A stretch of 48,374 bases of DNA from Planctomycetota bacterium (lineage in GTDB: Bacteria; Planctomycetota; Planctomycetia; Pirellulales; Pirellulaceae): positions 1 to 48,374 of the forward strand of contig VGZC01000046.1 of assembly GCA_016872725.1 (NCBI GenBank), given 5' to 3'. Numbering within the stretch: the stretch's first letter is position 1; every line of letters starts with the position of its first letter. Of this stretch, positions 38,303 to 46,314 are shown piece after piece. Made by a program: the position numbers and the translations under genes. Under the pieces are notes generated by a model. The model did no database searches. It had not been told where the DNA came from and saw nothing but the letters and a program-made list of their open reading frames with translations.

Positions 38303-39292
38303 TCACCGCTTCCGCCACAATACGTCCTCGGCGATCCCCAACGCATGGCGCGCGGGCTCGATCTCGCGGCGGAACCGGCGCGCGTCGGCCGGGTATCCGG
38401 CCGTTGGACGAATGCCCGGAAGGCGTTCGCGCCAATAGGCGTTGAACGCCTTCATCGCGAGCTCACGAAGGTATTTGGACACCATCGACGCGAGTCCGCA
38501 CGGGATCCGGCGATCTCCCTTCGCCGAGAATCGGAATTCGATCCGGTCGGGCCCCGTTCCCGCGCGATAGACGCTCTCGTCGCGCCGCTCCTGGTGGACT
38601 TCCACGAGCGTGTCGGGGAGCATCTCCTGGAGCGCGCGTCCGTATCGCGTTCGGCCTCCATGCTTGTCGCAGTATACGCTCGTCGGACCCTCCACCGCGT
38701 CCGACCGACGGCAGGAGTCGACGAGTTCGAGCGTGAGCCGCGTGAGCGCGGCGCCCTTCGTGCCGTCGGTCCGCACGACCGCGTTCCAGCGATGGGGGAA
38801 GACGACGAGCGACCGGATCGCGGACAGTTCGATCCCCGCGGCCCGCGCGAGGTCGTGCCAGTGCCGGGTCGCGTCGAGCACATCGCGGGACTCGGCCGCG
38901 ATCGGCAACGGCGCGTCGTACCGATCGTGCCACGGCTGCGACCTGAAATCGTCGAGGAATCCCTGAGCGGCGGCGCCGGCCGGGCCTGTGGCCACGAAGG
39001 CGTCCCAAAGCCGCCTCCATGTGCCGCATGGAAGGCCCAGGGAGAGGGCCGCGCCGAGCACGACCTGTTCGATCGGGCCCAACGAGCCGCCCGAACGGTA
39101 CAGGGCTTTCGAATCGCCGACCACCAGCGGAGCGGCGGGACACACTCCCGGCGGGGAGACAAACGGTCGCAGCGTTCGGTCGAGATCTCGCGGTTCGCAT
39201 CCGTCGGGAAGACGCCACACGGTCGCCGTGATGACGAGCGGGCCGAGGTTCGGCCCGTAGCCCGCTTCATCGACTCCGATCACGTATCGCAT
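38303..39292 (-). CDS. RNase HII-like protein
   Basis: The 329-residue protein begins MRYVIGVDEAGYGPNLGPLV, the RNase HII active-site pattern (Asp8-Glu9, DEAGxGP), and later has SVYCDKHGGRTRYG (third acidic residue) and CGLASMVSKYLRELAMKAFN, like the SxxAKxxRD helix of RNase HII. It is longer and more divergent than bacterial RnhB (~200 residues), with an insertion of about 100 residues, so it is better described as a distant family member. It may remove ribonucleotides from DNA or RNA-DNA hybrids, but activity is not shown. I start at the internal ATG at 39292. Confidence 0.75.
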   Translation of the reverse strand: MRYVIGVDEAGYGPNLGPLVITATVWRLPDGCEPRDLDRTLRPFVSPPGVCPAAPLVVGDSKALYRSGGSLGPIEQVVLGAALSLGLPCGTWRRLWDAFVATGPAGAAAQGFLDDFRSQPWHDRYDAPLPIAAESRDVLDATRHWHDLARAAGIELSAIRSLVVFPHRWNAVVRTDGTKGAALTRLTLELVDSCRRSDAVEGPTSVYCDKHGGRTRYGRALQEMLPDTLVEVHQERRDESVYRAGTGPDRIEFRFSAKGDRRIPCGLASMVSKYLRELAMKAFNAYWRERLPGIRPTAGYPADARRFRREIEPARHALGIAEDVLWRKR

Positions 39293-39341
39293 GGACGCCA
39301 GCGTAACGCGCCCGCCGCGGCGCGGCCAGGGACCGCGACGC

Positions 39342-42300
39342 TCATTCGGGAAAGACCAGTAAACCAAATCCTTGCGGAAGGACCTCGACCGCGGCGGGCG
39401 TCGACCACGACTGGAAACCGGCCCGCGGCGCCACGCGCTGGATCTGGATCGCCCACGCCGCGCGCGGAGCGGGCGAGGCGGGCGCGAGTTCCGTGAACGG
39501 AATCGCCGCTTCGATCGTCCAACGCCCCCCGTCGTCCCGATGCGCGACGTACCACTGGGGATCCCACCGCGGGTTGCCCATCAACCGATCACCGGCCCAA
39601 CCCCTCTGATCCACGGTCAACCGATAGTGGCTCGCGTAGTCCCGGTCGATGTCGACGCACAGTTCGATCCGGTCGAGATCGTCGCGCGCCGAGTCGCGCG
39701 CGCGACGCGCGGACGAGGGTTCGTACGTGTGTCCCGGCGCGTGTGCGACCGTCGCGGCGAAGTAGAGGAATTCGTCGTCGCGCGCGAACCGCGCCGTTGA
39801 TTTCCATGCGGCGTCGTCCGACAGAGCGCTGCGCAGTTCGAGCGGCGGGCTGTTGGCCCAGGCCGGGTCCGACAGATCGCCGTCCAAATGCGGCCGGTCG
39901 GCCGCGCGGGGGCAAACGGCGACCGGTTTGGGCGCCATACCCCGTCCGTGGCGGAGCCATTGTTCGGCCTGAGCGCACGCCCGCCACGCCGGATCGCCGC
40001 CGGACGCCGCGAGCTGATCGATGAAGGCGTCGGCTTCGCGCCCAAGTCCGGCGATGCGCTGCGCGCCCGCCGCGGCGAACCGCAACTCGGGGCGCGCGTG
40101 CAGCGTCGGCAGCGTCCGGGAGACGAGCGAGGCGTATTCGAGCGCGCGGCGACCTCGGGCGAGGGGCGTATCGAGCGGCGCGGCCGTTCCCGCCGATTCC
40201 CCGTACGCCGCGACCGTCGCGCCGAACGGCCGGCCCTCTTGGCCGCCGGCGACCGCATCCGATGCTGCCGCATCGGACGCGCCGGCTTGCACGACACGCG
40301 TTTCCATGGCCGTTCCCGACCGGTCCCACCACGCCGCCTCGCCGCTCGCATGGTACCGCACCAGCCACATGCTCGCGAATTCCGCGAGCTCCTGCTCCCG
40401 GCAACTCGAAAGCAGCCGCTCCATCGTGTCGGCCGCCAACGCGCCCTGCCCCTCCTGTTCGTATCGCATGGCGAGTTGATAGAGGACCGAGGCCGCGATG
40501 GGAGGAGGGAATCCATTGGTGAGATCGTCGAGTTGGCCGACCCATCCGATCGGATTGCCCCCCGTCGTGGTCGCCTGGGCGACGAGCCGTTCCACGTTGC
40601 GCCGCTTTTGGACGAGCCTGCCGAGCGATTGCAGGTTGGCGACGGGCGGCGAACCCGGCTCACGCCGCGCTCCCCCGCCGTGCGGCAACTGCACACCGCT
40701 CAGCAAGTCGTGGAAACCGGCGTCCTGCGGAATGCGATTGACCAAGATCCGGAACTCCCACTTTTCCGGAGGCGATTCGCGCTCGCCCCGCATCAAGCCC
40801 CGCGCGTGGGCCGCGAAATCGTCGAGCGCGACGCCGAGATTGGCGGCGAGTTGCGACGTGCCGATGCGAATCGTCGAACTGCCGTCCGCCGTTCGGCTCA
40901 GCACTTTTTGCACCCGCCATGTGGCCAGGCCCGCCGCGATCAGGTCCGGGTACGCGGTGGAATCGGCCGCCCCTTCGACGGCTTGGAGCAGCGCCTGGTT
41001 GATTTCATGATCGAGGGGCCGCTTGCCGTCGGGGCTCGCGTCCTCGGTGATCACGACGTCCGGGCGCCACGTTCGGAGCTCTCGGACAAGATACGCGCGG
41101 AGATCGGCGCGCCCGTCGCCGTCGTTCACGCGATCCCAGACGGACGCAATCGATGAACCGTCCGGGTTGAGCCCGCGCTGGCGGACCGGGAAGCTCCAAG
41201 CCGTCCGCGCCGCGGTTCCCCCCGCGCTGACGACCGCCTCCTCGATGCGCGATTCGGGCGGCGCGTCATGCGCGGGGCCCGCTTCCAGGTCGCGCCGATT
41301 GACGTAGCAGGCCGCGGCAAGGTACCCGTCGTTGCCTCCGCAGGCCGCGAAACACTCCCATGGCGTCGCCGCCGGATCACTGAAGATCCCGAGCAGGGCG
41401 ACGCGATCGCCACCGGCCCGAAGCGGCCACCAGGTCCGCCCGCCGTCGCGCGTTCCGAGGATCGCGCCGAGCGACCCGACCGCCCAGCCCCGGTTCGCAT
41501 CGATGAACTGCAGGCCTTCAATGGGCGTCGTCCGGCCCGTCGCGTACGCCCGCCAGGTCGTGCCGCGATCCGGACTGAAGAAGACCGTGCTTCCCGGCGA
41601 ACCGGCGATCCAACAGGCGTCGCCGACCATGGCCACCGCGTCGAGATCGAAAGCGATCGACCGGCCCGGATCGCCAAACACGGGATGCGTGATGACTTCC
41701 CAGTTCGCGCCGCCCGTTTGCGTGCGCAGGACAAGGCCTCCATCGCCGACGAGCCATCCGTATTCGCCGCGCAGCGCCACCGCGCGAACCCGCCGCGCGC
41801 CGACACCCGGTGTCCGCGACGGCACGATGCGATCGTACGAAACGACCGACAGACTTCCATCAGCGGCCGCGACGGCGCCCGTTCCCGTATCGGAAAAATC
41901 ACCGGCCGCCAGTTCGCTCCAGGGGCCCGGCGGCATGGTCGACCAGCTTCGACCCCCGTCGCTCGTGCGAAACACGCCCGCCGGGTAGAGCGCCGACGAC
42001 GCCCCCAACGCGATCCCGTCTCGGGGAGTGAAGAATCGGACCTTGCGCAACGAAGGGAGCATCAACCCCGGTACGCGGACCCATGTCTCGCCTCCATCCA
42101 GGGTCCGCAAGACCACGCCCGTCGTTTCATGCGAGTAGGCGTGCGTCCATCCTCCGACAATCCACCCGCTCGTTCGATCCGCGAAGCCGATATCGTCAAG
42201 CCGGCACGTCACGCCCGAACTTTGCGGCGTCCACTGTCGTCCGCCGTCGACCGTCCGCCAGATCACGCCCCGGTCGCCCACCACCCATCCTCGATCCGGA

Positions 42301-42500
42301 TCGACGAAACAGACGGCGCGGAGCGTCGCGTCGGACAACGCGTTCGGCGGCGATACAGGCGGTTCCCCCCATGCGGGCGAACGGACCAACAGGAGCAGAA
42401 CCAGGAATAGGGCCGGAACAACCGCGCCGCGGACCCATGGAGGGAACCGGGTCGGTTTCCCGCGATCCCTTTCGACGTCCGGGCGACGTTCGCTTGCCAT
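39342..42500 (-). CDS. large secreted multidomain protein: Ycf48-like propeller, LmbE-like and CBM9-like domains
   Basis: The protein is about 1,052 residues with an N-terminal membrane/signal segment (VPALFLVLLLLVRSPAW). Residues about 55-380 are BNR/Ycf48-type repeats: GWVVGDRGVIWRTVDGGRQW, then several copies of VFRTSDGGRSWSTMP-like units, forming a beta-propeller. Residues about 385-530 (CGGNDGYLAAACYVNRRDL, RELRTWRPDVVITED) recall LmbE/PIG-L deacetylases but without a clear zinc motif. The last ~170 residues (LDGDLSDPAWANSPPLELR, RIELCVDIDRDYASHYRLTV) look like a family-9-type carbohydrate-binding module. A carbohydrate-related extracellular role is likely. GGGAGG lies six bases before the ATG. 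It is divergent from rplM. Confidence 0.75.
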   Translation of the reverse strand: MASERRPDVERDRGKPTRFPPWVRGAVVPALFLVLLLLVRSPAWGEPPVSPPNALSDATLRAVCFVDPDRGWVVGDRGVIWRTVDGGRQWTPQSSGVTCRLDDIGFADRTSGWIVGGWTHAYSHETTGVVLRTLDGGETWVRVPGLMLPSLRKVRFFTPRDGIALGASSALYPAGVFRTSDGGRSWSTMPPGPWSELAAGDFSDTGTGAVAAADGSLSVVSYDRIVPSRTPGVGARRVRAVALRGEYGWLVGDGGLVLRTQTGGANWEVITHPVFGDPGRSIAFDLDAVAMVGDACWIAGSPGSTVFFSPDRGTTWRAYATGRTTPIEGLQFIDANRGWAVGSLGAILGTRDGGRTWWPLRAGGDRVALLGIFSDPAATPWECFAACGGNDGYLAAACYVNRRDLEAGPAHDAPPESRIEEAVVSAGGTAARTAWSFPVRQRGLNPDGSSIASVWDRVNDGDGRADLRAYLVRELRTWRPDVVITEDASPDGKRPLDHEINQALLQAVEGAADSTAYPDLIAAGLATWRVQKVLSRTADGSSTIRIGTSQLAANLGVALDDFAAHARGLMRGERESPPEKWEFRILVNRIPQDAGFHDLLSGVQLPHGGGARREPGSPPVANLQSLGRLVQKRRNVERLVAQATTTGGNPIGWVGQLDDLTNGFPPPIAASVLYQLAMRYEQEGQGALAADTMERLLSSCREQELAEFASMWLVRYHASGEAAWWDRSGTAMETRVVQAGASDAAASDAVAGGQEGRPFGATVAAYGESAGTAAPLDTPLARGRRALEYASLVSRTLPTLHARPELRFAAAGAQRIAGLGREADAFIDQLAASGGDPAWRACAQAEQWLRHGRGMAPKPVAVCPRAADRPHLDGDLSDPAWANSPPLELRSALSDDAAWKSTARFARDDEFLYFAATVAHAPGHTYEPSSARRARDSARDDLDRIELCVDIDRDYASHYRLTVDQRGWAGDRLMGNPRWDPQWYVAHRDDGGRWTIEAAIPFTELAPASPAPRAAWAIQIQRVAPRAGFQSWSTPAAVEVLPQGFGLLVFPE

Positions 42501-42720
42501 GGTCGACCTCCCTGTCCCAATCGCCGCTCCATCGGTTCCCGATTCGAGGCGGATTGTAGCCGTTCGGGGAACGCACACCAAGTTCAATCGAACGGCCTTG
42601 ATGGCCGTCGGGCTGTGCGGTAGATTGTCCGTTTCCCTCGAATCGCTATCCCCATCCCCCGGGGACGCCCGCGCTCGGGTCAGGCGCCGGTCGGTTCGGG
42701 CTGAGCAGGAGATGCCGATC

Positions 42721-43167
42721 GTGATTGCGCAGCGCACCTACATGGCGAAGCCGGGCGAACTCACCCACGAGTGGTGGCTCGTCGACGCGACCGACAAGGT
42801 CGTCGGGCGGCTCGCGAGCGAGATCGCCATGATTCTGATGGGAAAGCACCGCCCGACCTACACGCCCCACGTCGATACGGGCGATTTCGTTGTCGTGACG
42901 CACGCCGAAAAAGTCGTCTTCACCGGCCGGAAGTGGGAAAATAAGCGGTATACATGGTTCACCGGTTACACGGGCTTGCGGTCGGCGACCGCTGCCGAAC
43001 GCCGCGAGAACGAACCCGAGCTGATCATTCGCGAAGCCGTACGCCGCATGCTCCCGAAAAGCAAGCTCGGTCGCAAAATGCTTGATAAACTCAAGGTCTA
43101 TCGCGGCGGCGAACACCCCCATCAAGCCCAAAACCCCAAGCCGCTCGAGCTCGGCGCCGGGAACTGA
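42721..43167 (+). CDS. rplM: 50S ribosomal protein L13
   Basis: The 148-residue protein matches L13 along its length: WWLVDATDKVVGRLASEIAM, KHRPTYTPHVDTGDFVVVTH, RYTWFTGYTGLRS and AVRRMLPKSKLGRKML. AGGAG lies about eight bases before the GTG at 42721. An ATG at 42712 overlaps the SD and is less likely. It precedes rpsI, the near-universal partner, with a 96-bp gap. Confidence 0.97.
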   Translation: MIAQRTYMAKPGELTHEWWLVDATDKVVGRLASEIAMILMGKHRPTYTPHVDTGDFVVVTHAEKVVFTGRKWENKRYTWFTGYTGLRSATAAERRENEPELIIREAVRRMLPKSKLGRKMLDKLKVYRGGEHPHQAQNPKPLELGAGN

Positions 43168-43263
43168 ATGCGAACCGGGAACCCCGGGGAACACGCATCG
43201 ATTCAACTCGAACCGACTCGAACCGACGGGCCATCCAGGAATTTTTTCGGGAAGATCACGATC

Positions 43264-43677
43264 ATGGTTGCCGTGAAGAAAGACAAGATCAATGGCGACG
43301 CGCTCGGTACGGGACGGCGGAAGACGTCCGTGGCGCGCGTGCGGATTCGACCCGGAACGGGCAAGATCACGATCAACCAACGATCGCTGGAAGAGTATTT
43401 TCCGAACGAACACGACCGGAACTGGCTCCTCGCGCCGCTCGAAGCCGTGCAGCAGACCGGTACCTTGGATGTCGTGATCCGCGTGAACGGCGGCGGTATG
43501 ACGGGCCAAGCGGGCGCGTGCCGCATGGGCATCGCGCGGGCCCTGATGGGGCACAGCGAGGAATTCTATCCACCCCTTCGGGACGGCGGTTTCCTGACCC
43601 GCGATTCCCGCATGAAGGAACGCAAGAAATACGGCCTCCACGGCGCCCGGCGCGGAACCCAGTTCTCGAAGCGTTGA
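43264..43677 (+). CDS. rpsI: 30S ribosomal protein S9
   Basis: The 137-residue protein is S9. It has GTGRRKTSVARVRIRPGTGK, QAGACRMGIARALM and the C-terminal KYGLHGARRGTQFSKR, the basic tail that reaches the decoding centre and ends in the usual Lys-Arg. I start at the ATG at 43264, as the preceding in-frame codons lack S9 character. It forms an operon with rplM. Confidence 0.97.
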   Translation: MVAVKKDKINGDALGTGRRKTSVARVRIRPGTGKITINQRSLEEYFPNEHDRNWLLAPLEAVQQTGTLDVVIRVNGGGMTGQAGACRMGIARALMGHSEEFYPPLRDGGFLTRDSRMKERKKYGLHGARRGTQFSKR

Positions 43678-43779
43678 TCGATCCGCCCTTTCCTTCGGGC
43701 TCCCCGTCGTTCGTCCGGTCGGTGCCCGTTCGGGATCGCGTGGCGCGGAAGGCACGGTTGTCCGCATAAGGAGCCCAAC

Positions 43780-44805
43780 GTGTTCGAAGACGACAGGGCC
43801 TGGGACGACGCGAACCTCAACGGCCCCAACGGTTCGCACGGTGGCGATCCCGGCGATTCCTTCGAGGATGATCTCGACGAGGATGATCTCGACGAGACGC
43901 TCGGCACCGACGATTTCGACGAGGATATCGAGGACGATTCGTTCGCGAGCCTTGACGATTCGGACGACGACGGCGACGACGATGTCCATGACGAGGACGG
44001 TTTCGACTGGGAAATGTACTTCAAATTCGACCAAGGGACCCCAGCCATGGTCCTCGTCGATCTTTCATTCGACGAGGAATACGACGCAAACGCCTGGCCG
44101 TTTCTCACTCAGCTTCGCATTCGATCGCGATTCCCGGCGGAAGATGGCCCCGTTTCCGGGGAGGAAGCGAGCCGGCTGAACGACTTGAGCTCCGCGATCC
44201 TTGATGCGATCGAGGAGTCGAGCGAACCGAGTGTCGTGCACGTCGGCCGGATTTCCCGGCCGGAGTATACGGACTTCTACTTTTACGCGGACGACTTCGG
44301 AGTGTGCGAGCCGTTCCTGCGCGAGGTCCTCGCGTCGACCGAGGAGTCCCCCATGGAACTCTCGACCCGGTTGGACGAGGACTGGTCCACGTACGTCGAG
44401 ACGCTCCTTCCCACGCCGCTCGAATTCCAGTTGATCCTGAATCGGCGCGTGCTGTCCGACCTCGAGGACCACGGCGACGATTCGGCGGTGCCGCGTGAAG
44501 TTCGCCACTGGATCTCGCTTGAAAACGACGCCGATCTGGAGCGGTTCGTGCGGCATGCCGAGGAGCGGGGATTCCACCGGGTTTCCCTTCCGACCGAAGG
44601 CGACGAGGACGACGAGGACGCGCCGGAAGGCGTGCTCGTTTGTGTCGGCAGGGAGGAGACGACCGAGGCTCGCACGATCAATGAGACGGTGGTCGAGTTG
44701 TTCTCGATCGTCGAGTCGCTTGGCGGCGAATACCAAGGTTGGGAGACGTCGATCCAACGCGGCAAAGGGGGCGACCCGTCCGAGGAATCGGACGAACTCG
44801 ATTGA
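43780..44805 (+). CDS. acidic protein with DUF695-like and RraB-like domains
   Basis: The protein has 341 residues. Residues 1-75 are extremely acidic (more than half Asp/Glu over long stretches, e.g. DDLDEDDLDETLGTDDFDED). About residues 77-190 resemble DUF695 (WEMYFKFDQGTPAMVLVDLS, FYFYADDF). About 245-325 resemble RraB, the regulator of RNase E (DLERFVRHAEERGFHRVSLP and INETVVELFSIVESLGGEY). RraB binds RNase E and inhibits it in E. coli. Whether this fusion does so is untested. The start is a GTG after AAGGAG at six bases. It lies 102 bp after rpsI. Confidence 0.75.
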   Translation: MFEDDRAWDDANLNGPNGSHGGDPGDSFEDDLDEDDLDETLGTDDFDEDIEDDSFASLDDSDDDGDDDVHDEDGFDWEMYFKFDQGTPAMVLVDLSFDEEYDANAWPFLTQLRIRSRFPAEDGPVSGEEASRLNDLSSAILDAIEESSEPSVVHVGRISRPEYTDFYFYADDFGVCEPFLREVLASTEESPMELSTRLDEDWSTYVETLLPTPLEFQLILNRRVLSDLEDHGDDSAVPREVRHWISLENDADLERFVRHAEERGFHRVSLPTEGDEDDEDAPEGVLVCVGREETTEARTINETVVELFSIVESLGGEYQGWETSIQRGKGGDPSEESDELD

Positions 44806-44859
44806 ACGGATTCGCGGATTCGGCACGTTCGATCGCTCGGCGATCCGAGGCTCGGCTCC

Positions 44860-45516
44860 ATGTGCGGGCGGTTCACGTTGCGAACGCCGCCGGACGTCCT
44901 GATGGAGGCGTTCGATGTCGCGGCGTTGCCCGAGTTTCCTTTGCGGTACAACATCGCGCCGACGCATGACGTGTTGATCGTCCGCGCGAACGGGCCCGAT
45001 CGGGAAGCCGTGCTTGTCCGATGGGGGCTGATACCGTTCTGGGCGAAGGAGGTGTCGATCGGCAGCCGCATGATCAACGCGCGGTCGGAATCGGTGTCGG
45101 AAAAGCCGGCGTTCCGAGTCCCGTTCCAAAAGCGCCGCTGCCTGGTCGTCGCGGACGGTTACTATGAATGGCGAGCCGAGGGGGCCCGCAAGCAACCGTT
45201 CCTGATCCATGGGGACGACGACCGCCCGTTCGCGATGGCCGGCCTGTGGGACCGCTGGACCGGATCGGAGCCTCCGACCGAAAGCTGCACGATCATCACG
45301 ACCGATTCGAACGCGGCCACGCGCGCGGTGCACGACCGCATGCCCGTCATTCTGGACGCGCGGGACTATCCGCGATGGCTCGACCCCGACTTCCGCGACA
45401 CCGAGCGTCTGGCGGCCATGCTGATCCCGAACGAATCGATGGCCTGGCGCGTCGATCCGGTGAGCTCCTACGTCAACAATGTCCGCAACCAAGGCCCGCG
45501 ATGCGTCGAGCCGTAG
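44860..45516 (+). CDS. yedK: SRAP-family protein (YedK/HMCES type)
   Basis: HMCES/YedK shields abasic sites in single-stranded DNA by forming a covalent thiazolidine crosslink. The 218-residue protein has all the key positions: Cys2 at the N-terminus after Met removal (MCGRFTLRTP), Asn31 in RYNIAPT, Glu103 in GYYEWR and His158 in AVHDRMPVIL. RWGLIPFWAK and INARSESVSEKPAF are also family motifs. The size fits. The gene stands alone between the DUF695/RraB-like gene and the repeat-rich region at 45.5 kb, in which it ends 28 bp before the terminal-inverted-repeat element. Confidence 0.95.
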   Translation: MCGRFTLRTPPDVLMEAFDVAALPEFPLRYNIAPTHDVLIVRANGPDREAVLVRWGLIPFWAKEVSIGSRMINARSESVSEKPAFRVPFQKRRCLVVADGYYEWRAEGARKQPFLIHGDDDRPFAMAGLWDRWTGSEPPTESCTIITTDSNAATRAVHDRMPVILDARDYPRWLDPDFRDTERLAAMLIPNESMAWRVDPVSSYVNNVRNQGPRCVEP

Positions 45517-45544
45517 GGGGAGCATCCGGCCGGCGCGGCGCCTC

Positions 45545-45706
45545 GTGAAACCCAAAGCCGAGCGTTGCGAGCCGCCAGGCTCGCGACGCGGAGGCGAGGG
45601 GGCGCCGTCCCAAGACGTCCCGCGCCGAGCGTCCGCGCGCGAAGGAAGACCTCGCCTCCGGGCATCCGCGGCTCACGCCGCGGACGCCGTCGGCTTCGGG
45701 TTTCAC
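45545..45706. mobile_element. 162-bp element with terminal inverted repeats (MITE-like), copy 2
   Basis: This is the second copy of the element at 208-370, with the same nested architecture: GTGAAACCC termini (one change in the left one), inner GGAGGCGAGG/CCTCGCCTCC inverted repeat, and two side hairpins (GCGAGCC-GCCA-GGCTCGC and TCCGCGG-N6-CCGCGGA). Its orientation relative to the adjoining CPHC fragment is opposite to that in copy 1. It starts 28 bp after the SRAP gene. Confidence 0.6.
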
Positions 45707-45718
45707 CAGCGACGGTAG

Positions 45719-46003
45719 CCCGGCGACAGGGTACTCGACGCGGACGAGCCGGGCGAAGGCGGCGACGCGTCGGAACCGAAGGACGAGCCGAAACTTCGAT
45801 GCCCGCACTGCCGCGTCGGTGTCCTCGTCCTCGACGCCGAGTGGCCCCGTCCGACGGTCGCCGAAATCACGCGGCGGACGCCCGGCAGATCGCATCCGTT
45901 CCGCCTGCCCTTCACACGACGAGGCGCACGATGCGCGGATCGGACCATCACGTTCCAAACAAACGGGCGTCTTGCGTCGAGCGACGACGATGCGCGCCGT
46001 TGA
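45719..46003 (+). pseudogene. C-terminal fragment of a zinc-ribbon protein (possible transposase tail), copy 2
   Basis: This is an open frame of 94 codons without a start codon, closed upstream by a TAG at 45716-45718 and ending at TGA. It encodes the same CPHCRVGVLVLDAEWPRPTV tail as the fragment at 1-195, plus a further segment ending RLASSDDDARR. Differences between copies keep the frame open, consistent with descent from a once-coding sequence. The parent protein is unknown. A transposase C-terminus is a guess. Confidence 0.4.
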
Positions 46004-46314
46004 CGCTCATGACGCGTTTCTGTCAGTCGAATGGGGCCTTCGCCCGGCCTCGCCGCCGCGCGAAACCCATTCGGAAACCGCGCCGGAACGCGCAAGACCG
46101 TACCGTATGTTCGCCGCGGACTCGGCGCGGCGCCAGACACTCCTTCGGAATCGAGCCGCGCGCCAAATACCCAAATACGGATGTATGCCGGTCGCATCCG
46201 TGCAATGATCTGTGCGTCCGGCATACCAGACGCTAAGTACGATTCCGGGCCGGACGGGAACGTCAGCTTGCAAACTCTATTGTCTTATCGCCGCCTCAGT
46301 GTGCGACTTGAAGA
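46004..46314. other. intergenic region between repeat unit and Pnkp gene
   Basis: No gene or clear hairpin is seen. Composition is less GC-rich than in the core genes, especially in the last 150 bp, fitting a boundary between resident sequence and the accessory RNA-repair region. Confidence 0.3.
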
